Made by a program: the position numbers and the translations under genes. From positions 1-53,997 of the forward strand of contig NZ_VKDB01000022.1 in assembly GCF_007280555.1 (NCBI RefSeq): DNA of 53,997 bases, in the 5' to 3' direction. Shown here piece after piece: positions 1-7,793 of the stretch. How positions within the stretch are numbered: position 1 is the first letter of the stretch; every line of letters begins with the position of its first letter. This DNA comes from Deinococcus detaillensis (GTDB lineage Bacteria; Deinococcota; Deinococci; Deinococcales; Deinococcaceae). The notes beneath the pieces are model-generated. The model was not told where the DNA came from. It made no database searches and was given only the letters and a program-made list of their open reading frames with translations.

Positions 1-74
1 CCCATTGCTCTGGCGAAGAGGTGACTCTCGTGCTGGGTAAAAAAACACGGTGCTGCCCCCAGCGGTAGATCAGC

Positions 75-92
75 CTGTCCCGCCCGGGACAG
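75..92. promoter_or_regulatory. GC-rich palindrome, copy 1
   Basis: CTGTCCCG and CGGGACAG arms surround a 2-nt centre. The same 18-nt design recurs at 241-258. Together they lie upstream of the membrane protein gene at 305. They could be operator sites; no T-run follows, so a terminator is less likely. No protein-coding gene was recognised in positions 1-304. Confidence 0.4.
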
Positions 93-240
93 CCCTCAGG
101 CCGGATCAGCGGCAGCCCAGATCAATGAGGAAGATGGGCGGGGTCACGCCGTGTGAAGCGCCCGCCACGCTTTGAAGGTGACCGGGAAGAGGGGCGCGCA
201 CGGGCAAGAGTTGCCTTAACTGAACCCAGGGCATGAGCCG

Positions 241-258
241 CTGTCCCGTCCGGGACAG
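241..258. promoter_or_regulatory. GC-rich palindrome, copy 2
   Basis: This is the second copy of the CTGTCCCG-NN-CGGGACAG palindrome. It differs from copy 1 only in its central bases and lies about 45 nt before the start codon at 305, a suitable position for a repressor or activator site. The function is inferred from position and symmetry only. Confidence 0.4.
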
Positions 259-304
259 CCTTCCAAGAGCGCGTGCGTGCGTCCGTTTCGGGTAGCCTGA
301 GCTG

Positions 305-685
305 ATGGCATCTTCCCCCATACCCCAGTCCATCAATCTGCTTTGTTCCTCAGTGTTCTGGGCGGTCATTGCGGCCTTGCTGATGGGGGCCATCCTGCTG
401 TCCAGCATCTACACCGGTGATTACTACCTGAACTACAGCTCCTTAGGGGCCGCTTTCGAGCAACACCCCGAATTCCAGCTGCTGATGCGCTTGGAAGGCC
501 TCTCGGCTTGGCTGGTCCCACCCGCTCTCTTCGCCTCTGTCCTGCTCTCTCTGATGCAACGCCGCTGGAGTGCCTGGCAAATCGTTCCCCTGGTATTGCT
601 GGCGTTGTTCACCAGTCATAGATTGAGCGATGTGCCTGCGGCAGTGCTCCAATTCCTCCACAACGCCTTATGGAAGTTGCTCTAA
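305..685 (+). CDS. small integral membrane protein, unknown function
   Basis: A 126-residue protein with an N-terminal hydrophobic segment (about residues 14-36) and two more near 65-85 and 92-105, separated by polar stretches. The spacing suggests three membrane passes. No enzymatic motif was recognised. The ATG at 305 has no Shine-Dalgarno sequence, but a TAGCCT box ends 6 nt before it, which fits a leaderless transcript. Two identical-type palindromes lie upstream and may control it. It stands alone, with a beta-helix gene remnant on the other strand just downstream. The membrane location is fairly secure; the role is unknown. Confidence 0.6.
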   Translation: MASSPIPQSINLLCSSVFWAVIAALLMGAILLSSIYTGDYYLNYSSLGAAFEQHPEFQLLMRLEGLSAWLVPPALFASVLLSLMQRRWSAWQIVPLVLLALFTSHRLSDVPAAVLQFLHNALWKLL

Positions 686-746
686 GGCACAGGATGTCAA
701 CTGTTCGCTGGCTGCAGTAAAGCCTTCAACTTCACCCTGTCACTGT

Positions 747-909
747 GAGTCGTCCTCCTCCTGAGCTGGTCATAGACGGCAGATTTCTGGTTGAGGACAC
801 CGCCGCCGTTCTGGGTGGCCGTATTACCCGTGACGCTACTGCTGGTGATGGTGAGGTTGCCACTGTTGAAAAAGCCGCTACCGACGTTGCTAGGATCAGT
901 CGCTCTAGT
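747..909 (-). pseudogene. remnant of a right-handed beta-helix protein
   Basis: Read on the minus strand, this stretch encodes about 54 residues including GSGFFNSGNLTITSSSVTGN and then GGGVLNQKSAVYDQ. The pattern closely resembles the C-terminal end of the beta-helix lipoprotein at 2689-4560, which ends SVTGNTAKMPGGGVFNAKVA followed by TYTQ. There is no start codon, and an in-frame TGA precedes the fragment. It sits just downstream of the CAP-domain lipoprotein gene on the same strand. It is best explained as the tail of a lost paralogue of the beta-helix gene. Confidence 0.6.
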
Positions 910-929
910 CTTTCAGTCAGAAAACAAGC

Positions 930-2510
930 CTATCTGATCTGTTGGCGGGTTATGTCAGGGAGGCTCTGTTCTCGCAGTGCAGCAGCAGTCATAAAGCTCC
1001 ACTGCATCAGTTGCCCATTGATTTTTACGCTGGCTTGGTACGTCTTGCCGCCTTCCAGCGGTCGTTTCGGAATCATGAAGACCGCTCCACTCCTCTGAAG
1101 AATGCTGCGGCCCATTTCCTGTGCGCCGATAGGGCCACCCACATAGTCGCCCGGCTTGTCCTTTGTATTGGCGTACTGCGTACTGCCATAAGCACAGACT
1201 GGAATGTCCTGACCTGCCGAGGCCAACGTCGCTTCTGTGGCCGTGGTCGCGCCACTTATGAATGTCGCAGCGATAAGAGGCAGTCCAGTTTTCTGAGGAT
1301 CCAGATCCGGACAAGCGGTAAGAGGATCGGGCCACTCTCCACCGTTGTAGCTGCTCATATCTGTCGTGGCCTTGTCGCCCGGAAACGTCATCTGCTGCGC
1401 TAAGGGTTTTTCCCCGCCCAATGAGGTGATTGCGCTGCCCAGACGAGCGTAGTTTGGATACGAGGACGCCACCGTAAAGACGCCGATGCCCACAGTCTGC
1501 TGAGTTGGCTGCAACATTCCCAGGGCATGAAATGGCGCGGTGAAGAGGGTTGAGGTACTCGGCGTGAGCACTGAGAGTTTGGAGAGCGGAACTTCGCTCC
1601 AGGCGACATTGCTACTTGTGGCGCATGCCAGCCCTTCAAGTGAGGCAAACGGCAGTGCCGGGTTTTGGTTGTGTCCGATGATTTCGTTGACCATCATGTA
1701 GCGGCCGTGCATCCAGCAATTCATACTGGCTCCGGTATCGAAGGTCACCGCAGGAAGATTGGCCTGAGCGCGCAGCTCATTAAATCGGTCATATTCACGC
1801 TCGATCAAGTCGCCGATTTCCACCGGAATTCGGAGACTGACAGCTTCCGCTCCAGCGCTAACCTTAACGGTGATGGGAATCAGACCCTGTGGGAGTGCAG
1901 CGGCACTGGCCCGAATGGTCAATTCGCTGCCGACCAGCGTGGCGCTGAGCAATTCTGGGGCCGGACTGCTGACTATGATCGGGGCAAGAGGCGTTCCGTT
2001 GGCCGGAGGTGTGATCGTCAGCGGCAAGATGACCTGCTGACCGGGCGATAGCCGAACACGATTTATTGGCGCAATGCTGGGCAAACTGGCATCCTGCGCC
2101 ACTGTGACTCTGACCGTCCGAATGATGCTGTGGACATTGTCTTGGTCGTTCACCTTCAGACCGAGTGTGTACTCGCCGGGTAAGACATCCGTGGCGTCCA
2201 CGCTTATCCAAGTTCCTACGGCGTCTTTGTGAATCTCTGCTTTCAACAGGGCTGCCGCCGCGCTTTGTTGGAGGACGTGCCACAGCATACCCTTGTAAGA
2301 ATTCCAAACCAGTGTGAAGGCGACTTTGCCTTGCTGCTTGTTGGAAAGAGTCAGGTGTTCCGGGGTAAGGGTCACGTCAAAGGGGGGCCTGGTGTCGGGA
2401 TTCGGCTGTTGTGGTTGCGCAGCCTCAGATTTGGGCGATGTGGGCGTTCCCGGTGAGTTACAGGCGCTCAGCAGCAGGAGTAGAGAAACGGCCAGAAGAG
2501 ATTTGAACAT
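930..2510 (-). CDS. CAP (SCP-like) domain lipoprotein
   Basis: A 526-residue exported protein. Residues 1-17 form a lipoprotein signal ending LLSAC, with Cys17 as the lipidation site. A Pro/Gln-rich linker follows, then beta-sandwich regions (about 45-232) resembling tandem Ig-like domains. A CAP/SCP-type domain begins near 238, with a conserved-looking FNELRAQANLP helix and the motif IIGHNQNPALPFA that carries a likely metal-binding His280. Bacterial CAP proteins are extracellular and mostly of unknown role; some bind lipids or act in envelope stress. The start is supported by a GAGGAG ribosome-binding site about 6 nt upstream. The C-terminal 150 residues have a sandwich-like composition ending in a weakly conserved tail. 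Confidence 0.75.
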   Translation of the reverse strand: MFKSLLAVSLLLLLSACNSPGTPTSPKSEAAQPQQPNPDTRPPFDVTLTPEHLTLSNKQQGKVAFTLVWNSYKGMLWHVLQQSAAAALLKAEIHKDAVGTWISVDATDVLPGEYTLGLKVNDQDNVHSIIRTVRVTVAQDASLPSIAPINRVRLSPGQQVILPLTITPPANGTPLAPIIVSSPAPELLSATLVGSELTIRASAAALPQGLIPITVKVSAGAEAVSLRIPVEIGDLIEREYDRFNELRAQANLPAVTFDTGASMNCWMHGRYMMVNEIIGHNQNPALPFASLEGLACATSSNVAWSEVPLSKLSVLTPSTSTLFTAPFHALGMLQPTQQTVGIGVFTVASSYPNYARLGSAITSLGGEKPLAQQMTFPGDKATTDMSSYNGGEWPDPLTACPDLDPQKTGLPLIAATFISGATTATEATLASAGQDIPVCAYGSTQYANTKDKPGDYVGGPIGAQEMGRSILQRSGAVFMIPKRPLEGGKTYQASVKINGQLMQWSFMTAAALREQSLPDITRQQIR

Positions 2511-2688
2511 AGCTGCTCCTCATGGAACACTTGGCGAGGTGAGATGAAGTGTTGGAACGGCCCCACCAGCCGTATTCGACGATGGGGCCAGTCTTTCTTG
2601 GTCAATACCGACGAGCAAATTTGTCTAGCATGGATCAGCCCCTCAAGCAGCGGAGCAAGTCCTACTGGGCCGTCAATCAAGCTGAGGG

Positions 2689-4560
2689 TTACTGCTCGTT
2701 GAACACATTGTCGGGCGCATTGCCCGTCACGCTGCCGCCGGGTTGGGTGTAGGTAGCGACTTTGGCGTTAAACACGCCGCCGCCTGGCATCTTGGCCGTG
2801 TTGCCCGTCACGCTGCCGCTCTGAATGATCAATTGGCCCCGATTGTTGATGCCGCCGCCCCGATTTTCGGTGGCCGTGTTGCCGCTGATGGTGGCTCCAG
2901 CCAGGGTAAAGATGGAGGCAGGCGAAGTCTGGTAAATTTCGTCGGTTTTGATCCCACCCCCGAAAGAGGCTGTGTTGTTCTTGATGCTGCCGCCACTGGC
3001 TGTGAAGGTACTCCCTGCGAACAGGCGTACACCGCCTCCGCCGTCACCTGTGTTGCCCGGTACGCTGTTGCCGCTGATCTCGCCGCCGGTCATGGTAACG
3101 GTGCCGTTGTCCAGTACGCCTCCGCCCGTCTGCACGGCGATGTTGCCGCTGATGCTGCCGCCTGCCAGCGTCATCTTCGCGCCGTTGACGATCACGCCGC
3201 CACCCCAGCGGGCGCTGTTACCACTCACTTTGGCCGTGCCGCTGATGGTGAGCACTCCGGCACTGTCGCTGATGGCGACGCCGCCGCCGTTACCGGCCGA
3301 GGTGTTGTTCTGGATGGTGCCGCCCGTGAAGTTGAGGGTGCTGCCCGTGTTGACGTTGATACCGCCACCATTGCCATTTGCAAGGGTGGCGTTGCCCTCA
3401 ATGGTGCCGCCGCTGATTTCCACAGTATTTTTGGTGAAGGCGTCGATGCCGCCGCCCGTCAGCGCCGAGTTGCCCTTGATGGTGCCGCCACTCATTTTGA
3501 GAATGGCCTTGAAAGCCAGGATGCCGCCGCCGCCGCCTTCCACGAGATCGGTGGCTTTGTTGTCCTGGATCGTTCCACCAGAATAGTTCATGGTGGTCCC
3601 TTCGCCCAGCAGCACGCCACCACCGGCCCGAAGAGTGGTATTGGCGCTGATGTCGCCGCCCGACAAATTGAAGGTGGTGCCAACAACTTCAATCCCGCCA
3701 CCGAAACGCGTACTGGCGTTGTCACGCACCGTGCCACCAGAGATGGTGAGGAGGCCAGTGGTATAGACCGCGCCCCCCTCACAGCCTTCGGCGGGCTTGT
3801 CCACGACTGTATAGGTGCATTTGTTGCCAGAGAGGACGCCGCCGCTGATGGTTATGCTGCCCGGCCCCAGAGTATAGATACCGCCGCCGACGTAGACCGA
3901 GCTGTTGCCGCCTACAGTACCGCCCTCCATCTTCAGCGTGCCGGAGTTGAAGATGCCGCCACCCCTGCCACTGTCCTCCTTCGCGTCTAGGGGCAGGGCC
4001 TGTGCCGTGTTGCCACTCACGCTGCTCGTTCCCTTGAGCGTCAGTGTGCCAGTCTTGAGGTTGGCAATCCCGCCGCCCACGTTGGCTTTACCGCCCGTAA
4101 CCGCCGTGCCGTCCAGCGTCAGTGTTCCCTGATTGAGCAGCACGCCGCCGTAAGTCGCGACGCTCAGCGCCTGCAAGCCGATGCTCTGCACGGTGATGGG
4201 CGCTCCGGTGCCGCCTTTGAGCGTGCCGCCCTTGATGGTGACAATCACGCCATTGGGGATTTCCAGGGCGCGGCCCTTTCCGGCGGCGTCGATCACGCCG
4301 CTGCCCAGATCCAGGGTGACACTCTTGGTGACGTTCAGCGGGCCAGCCAGGGTAATCGTGCCGGAAGCGAGCTTGAGGGTGTCGCCGTCTTTGGCACTGC
4401 CCAGCAGATCGCGCAGGCTGCCAGCGCCGCTGTCAGCGGTGCTGGTGATGGCGGTACCGGATGGTGGCGGCGGCGTGACGGTACCGCCATCACCACAGGC
4501 GGTCAGCAAAAGCGTGAGTGAGACCAGCGCCAGACCTGCCATGTGCTGCCGTGTATGCAT
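2689..4560 (-). CDS. right-handed beta-helix lipoprotein with polymorphic GG-repeats
   Basis: A 623-residue surface protein. The ATG at 4560 is preferred over an upstream ATG because a GGAGG site lies 5-6 nt before it and a lipoprotein signal (LLTAC, Cys22) follows at once. Residues from about 45 to the end are some 20 coils of a degenerate repeat of the form TISGGTIxGNxAxxGGGI, typical of right-handed parallel beta-helix proteins resembling chlamydial polymorphic membrane proteins and adhesins. No catalytic motif is visible, so a structural or adhesive role is likelier than a lyase. Its upstream region duplicates that of the caspase operon at 6309, so the two are probably co-regulated. A related gene remnant lies at 747-909. 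Confidence 0.8.
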   Translation of the reverse strand: MHTRQHMAGLALVSLTLLLTACGDGGTVTPPPPSGTAITSTADSGAGSLRDLLGSAKDGDTLKLASGTITLAGPLNVTKSVTLDLGSGVIDAAGKGRALEIPNGVIVTIKGGTLKGGTGAPITVQSIGLQALSVATYGGVLLNQGTLTLDGTAVTGGKANVGGGIANLKTGTLTLKGTSSVSGNTAQALPLDAKEDSGRGGGIFNSGTLKMEGGTVGGNSSVYVGGGIYTLGPGSITISGGVLSGNKCTYTVVDKPAEGCEGGAVYTTGLLTISGGTVRDNASTRFGGGIEVVGTTFNLSGGDISANTTLRAGGGVLLGEGTTMNYSGGTIQDNKATDLVEGGGGGILAFKAILKMSGGTIKGNSALTGGGIDAFTKNTVEISGGTIEGNATLANGNGGGINVNTGSTLNFTGGTIQNNTSAGNGGGVAISDSAGVLTISGTAKVSGNSARWGGGVIVNGAKMTLAGGSISGNIAVQTGGGVLDNGTVTMTGGEISGNSVPGNTGDGGGGVRLFAGSTFTASGGSIKNNTASFGGGIKTDEIYQTSPASIFTLAGATISGNTATENRGGGINNRGQLIIQSGSVTGNTAKMPGGGVFNAKVATYTQPGGSVTGNAPDNVFNEQ

Positions 4561-4681
4561 AAAGCCTCCGCACCACCTTCGACCTGTTCTGATGCATTCG
4601 ATTTGACTGAAGGTGAGTAAATCATAAGACGCCGGGGGCATACCTGGCTACGCTTTTTTGTTACCGCTTGTGAACAGTTGC
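4561..4681 (-). promoter_or_regulatory. promoter/operator shared with the caspase operon, copy 1
   Basis: Read on the minus strand, positions 4681-4644 are identical over 38 nt to 6041-6078 on the plus strand. A 13-nt variable spacer follows, then a conserved block GTCTTATGATTT that holds a TATGAT -10 box (4621-4626). The similarity then continues almost to the start codon at 4560. No TTGACA-like -35 is present; the identical block covers that position, as expected for an activator-dependent promoter. The activator is probably the TPR regulator encoded between the two copies. That link is inference from position. Confidence 0.65.
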
Positions 4682-4761
4682 AGTGGCCAGGAAGTCGGAT
4701 TCAACCTGACAGCCCGTACAATTAAAGCGCTCACCACATCCCCCACTGCTGAGGATCCGTT

Positions 4762-6027
4762 ATGGGAATTCCGGCTCAGGCCACACACGGTGCTCTTGCC
4801 TCTCCAACGCTGACTGTCCAACTCGACAAGGAAATCTGCCGCCTCATCTGGAACGGCTACACCCTGCCGCTCTCAGAGAAATGGGTGGTGTTCTACGCCC
4901 TGCTGGCCGTCAACCATGAGCGCCACGTCGGCACGGACGAGATCTGCGACCACCACCCCTGGAGCCGCCTGAGTCCCAGCGTAGCGGGCCGGGATTTGTG
5001 GCGCTTTACCCGCGCGCAGGAACCAGGGCTGTTCGGGCAGCGGATCACCAGCAGTCCGGCCCGGCAAGCCTCCAAGCTCTTTAGTCTGCTCCTGGAACCG
5101 CTTTCTCAACTCCGCTTCGATCCAGCGCGCCCGGCGATCTTCGATCATCTGCGTTCCCTGCGCAGCCACCGCAATACGGTGGCTGTGGAACTGGGGGAAT
5201 GCACGCTGCTGCTCCAGAGTGGACTGGTTGCCCAGGCGCTTGAGCGCCTGGAGGCCATGCAGGACTGCACCTTGTCGGCGAACGAACAGGCCCAGATTTT
5301 GACCCTGACCACCATGGGTCTGGAGGAACAGGGCGGGATCGACGCGACGAGGCCCCAGATCCCCCTGCTCCTCTCGGCGCTGCATCTTCCCGGCCTCAAC
5401 CGGCTTAACCGTGCCCGCTTACTGGTCCGGGTGGCGCGGTATAACACCCTCAAGGGACACTATGATCAGGCGCACCGGTATTTCGTGAGCCTGCGGTCGC
5501 TGCTGGTTCCCGAAGACGGCGTGGAGTACTGCTGGTTTCACATCAATTACGGCGTGTATCTGCGCCGGACCGGACATCTGGAGCGGGCTATCCATCACCA
5601 GCGTCTGGCGCACGATGTGGCGCAGGTGGCGCAGTGGTGGCACGGCGTGTATTCCGCGCGTTCCAACCTGACGCTGATGCACCTGGCTTTGGCCGAAAAA
5701 AGCCCGCCGCTGCACCGTCAGCGCTTACTGCGTCAGGCGCTCGACTGGGCCTTGCGGGCGCATTCGACCGTCACCCTGACCCGGCAGCCGCTGGCGATGG
5801 CCGAAACGTCGGTGCTGGTGGCGCGCACGTACCGACTGCTGGAACAGACCAGGGAGGCGCGTCACTGGCTCGAGAATGCCCGCCAAGTGGAGCATCACCC
5901 GGAGTTGTCGCTGCATCTGGCGGTCGTGTGGGACGAACAGGCCCTGCTGGAAGAGCAGGGCGGTCACCACTTTCACGCCCACTTGGCCCGCGTGCAGGCG
6001 GCCACCTGCCGGGGCGAGCAGGAATAG
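4762..6027 (+). CDS. TPR-containing transcriptional regulator (SARP/winged-helix-like)
   Basis: A 421-residue cytoplasmic protein. Residues 12-105 contain LIWNGYTLPLSEKWVVFYALLAV and charged helices that fit a winged-helix DNA-binding domain of the OmpR/SARP type. Residues 125-415 are helix pairs of tetratricopeptide-repeat character, for example RLVRVARYNTLKGHYDQAHR and RRTGHLERAIHHQRLAHDVA. It has no signal peptide or membrane segment. GAGG lies about 8 nt before the ATG. It is a single gene whose 3' end is 14 nt from one copy of the shared promoter block and whose start is about 80 nt from the other, so it is the obvious candidate regulator of the beta-helix gene and the caspase operon. 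The DNA-binding assignment is moderate; the TPR assignment is stronger. Confidence 0.7.
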   Translation: MGIPAQATHGALASPTLTVQLDKEICRLIWNGYTLPLSEKWVVFYALLAVNHERHVGTDEICDHHPWSRLSPSVAGRDLWRFTRAQEPGLFGQRITSSPARQASKLFSLLLEPLSQLRFDPARPAIFDHLRSLRSHRNTVAVELGECTLLLQSGLVAQALERLEAMQDCTLSANEQAQILTLTTMGLEEQGGIDATRPQIPLLLSALHLPGLNRLNRARLLVRVARYNTLKGHYDQAHRYFVSLRSLLVPEDGVEYCWFHINYGVYLRRTGHLERAIHHQRLAHDVAQVAQWWHGVYSARSNLTLMHLALAEKSPPLHRQRLLRQALDWALRAHSTVTLTRQPLAMAETSVLVARTYRLLEQTREARHWLENARQVEHHPELSLHLAVVWDEQALLEEQGGHHFHAHLARVQAATCRGEQE

Positions 6028-6040
6028 CTTCCTGGTCGCC

Positions 6041-6158
6041 GCAACTGTTCACAAGCGGTAACAAAAAAGCGTAGCCAGACACCTGCTCAGGGTCTTATGA
6101 TTTGCTCACCTTCAGTGAAGTCGAATAGACCAGGACAGTTCGAAGGTGGTGTGAAGGG
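6041..6158 (+). promoter_or_regulatory. promoter/operator shared with the beta-helix gene, copy 2
   Basis: This is the plus-strand copy of the block described at 4561-4681. The 38-nt identical part (6041-6078) contains GTTCACAAGCGGTAAC, whose outer GTT/AAC ends are symmetrical. TATGAT at 6096-6101 is the likely -10 box. The similarity ends near 6158, leaving about 150 nt of leader before the caspase gene at 6309, whereas in the other copy the start codon follows directly. The longer leader may carry extra control. Confidence 0.65.
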
Positions 6159-6308
6159 AGCATCAGCACCCACGCCCGGTCCAGCTTCTGGCTTGGATAG
6201 ATCAGCTTCGGCAAATGATAGACCATACTTTCCATTTCCCAATTCATTCTTAATCGCCCTACATGGCTATCTTCTCGATCTTCTTGCAAGACAAGCAAAG
6301 GAGTCATT

Positions 6309-7793
6309 ATGTTCGGAACACGCCACCACCGCCGAGTGTCGTTCCCAACCGCCATCGTTGTGCTGGCTGCAGCACTGTTCGCCTCCCAGGCACAGGCCGA
6401 AGACCGCGCCCTGTTAATCGGCATCGGCCAGTATCAAGGTGGCGTGACTCTGCCGGGAGTTTCTGACGATCCGGTGCTGATGCGCGACATCGTCAAAAAA
6501 ATGGGCTTTGCTGACAATCAGATCAAGTTGCTGGAAGACCGCGACGCCACCAAAGCGGGGATTTTGAGCAGCATGAAAAATTGGCTGGGGCAAAGCAAAG
6601 CCGGTGAGCGGGTGGTGTTTTATTTTAGCGGTCACGGCTCCCGGGTCAAAGACTTGAACGGCGACGAGGCCGACGGCTGCGACGAAGCGCTGGTGCCATA
6701 TGACCTCGACAACCTTCTGATCGACGACGAACTGGGCGAGGCGATTGCCGCCCTGCCGAGCAACAACGTCTTGGTGGTACTGGACAGCTGCTTTAGCGGC
6801 ACCGCCACAAAATCGCAAATCACTGGGCAAAGTGCTGGAAGCCGCCTGCGCCCCAAAGTGCTGCAAAAGAGCGGCGCTATGGCCTGCGACAAGGCGATTA
6901 ACATCAGCAAGGGCGCGCGCGGCACGGGGGTTGTCGGCCTGAAAGAAGAGAGCCTCCGGGTAATTCCCACCCCTGCCGACCCTGCGCCCACCGCTCGCAA
7001 CCAAACCTTGATTGAATTTGACGCCGCCGCGCCCAACGAAGTGGCCCTGACCGATGAGGGCGGCAGCTTGTTTACCCTGGGACTGCACGAAAAAGTCATG
7101 GCCACCAAGGGGCCGGTCAGCTTCGCCGAATTGCGCGAGTATACGGCCCAGTACATCCGTACCAAAGTCAACGCGTTGGGTGACATCGGCTTTCTGGCCT
7201 ACCATCCGCAGCTCCAAGGCCCCGAAGCGCTGCTCAGTCAGAATATGTTGCAGTTTGGCCGTGCTGCGCAGGCCGCCCCGTCACTGCCCGAAATCACTGC
7301 TGTTAACTCTGGGCGCGAGCTGCTTGACCGCTACCTCAACACCAGCGCTTTTAAGGTGGAGATCCACAGCAATCAGCCAACGTACAAGCTGGGCGAAGCG
7401 ATTCGCTATCAGATTTACAGCAGCGACGACGGCTACCTCAATTTGCTGGAACTCGACGAACAAGGCAACATCGCCGTGCTGTTTCCCAACAAGTACAACC
7501 CAAACAATCAAATCATTGGCGGGGAGACCAACCGCTTTCCCAGCCTTCAGTTTGGCAATTACGATTTCCGGGCGGTTGAGCCGTATGGCAAAACCCGTGT
7601 GGTCGCCCTGATTACGCCGGAGCCGCTCAACCTCTACAACGCTCCCGGCAATATCAACGGCGACTTTCGGGTGCTGCTCAACGTTGCTCAGTTCCAAAAA
7701 CTGGCCGCCATGCTGAAAGCCACCGGAGTCATGCCGCTCCCGACCGGCACCACTTTTGGAGCCAGCAGCGCCGATATTGAGGTCAGGCCATGA
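6309..7793 (+). CDS. secreted caspase-fold peptidase (metacaspase-like) with DUF4384-type C-terminus
   Basis: A 494-residue protein with a Sec signal peptide (cleavage likely after AQA at residue 30). The peptidase C14/caspase domain spans about 31-310. The catalytic dyad is visible as His109 in YFSGHGSR and Cys161 in VVLDSCFSG. The acidic DLNGDEADGCDEALVPYD segment after the His resembles type I metacaspases, which cut after Arg or Lys and are often calcium-dependent. The C-terminal 130 residues (LGEAIRYQIYSSDDGYLNLL, then VLFPN) match the DUF4384 pattern often fused to bacterial caspases. AAGGAG lies 6 nt before the ATG. It is the first gene of a four-gene operon and overlaps the next gene by 4 nt. 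Confidence 0.88.
   Translation: MFGTRHHRRVSFPTAIVVLAAALFASQAQAEDRALLIGIGQYQGGVTLPGVSDDPVLMRDIVKKMGFADNQIKLLEDRDATKAGILSSMKNWLGQSKAGERVVFYFSGHGSRVKDLNGDEADGCDEALVPYDLDNLLIDDELGEAIAALPSNNVLVVLDSCFSGTATKSQITGQSAGSRLRPKVLQKSGAMACDKAINISKGARGTGVVGLKEESLRVIPTPADPAPTARNQTLIEFDAAAPNEVALTDEGGSLFTLGLHEKVMATKGPVSFAELREYTAQYIRTKVNALGDIGFLAYHPQLQGPEALLSQNMLQFGRAAQAAPSLPEITAVNSGRELLDRYLNTSAFKVEIHSNQPTYKLGEAIRYQIYSSDDGYLNLLELDEQGNIAVLFPNKYNPNNQIIGGETNRFPSLQFGNYDFRAVEPYGKTRVVALITPEPLNLYNAPGNINGDFRVLLNVAQFQKLAAMLKATGVMPLPTGTTFGASSADIEVRP

Noticed and set aside
745..1098. Plus-strand GTG frame of 117 codons
   Set aside because: The opposite strand carries the beta-helix remnant and the end of the CAP gene, which explains the sequence better.
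2564..2594. Weak inverted repeat GGCCCCA/TGGGGCC downstream of the beta-helix gene as terminator
   Set aside because: Only 7-bp arms with a 17-nt loop and no T-run on the relevant strand.
2743..3990. Long plus-strand frame (415 codons) opposite the beta-helix gene
   Set aside because: It mirrors the GC-rich repeats of the real minus-strand gene; the Ala/Val/Gly/Asp-rich composition has no motif, and the minus strand has a ribosome-binding site, lipoprotein signal and coherent repeats.
6097..6417. Plus-strand frame in the leader of the caspase operon
   Set aside because: Its first codons lie in the shared promoter block and it runs out of frame into the caspase gene; there is no ribosome-binding site or motif.
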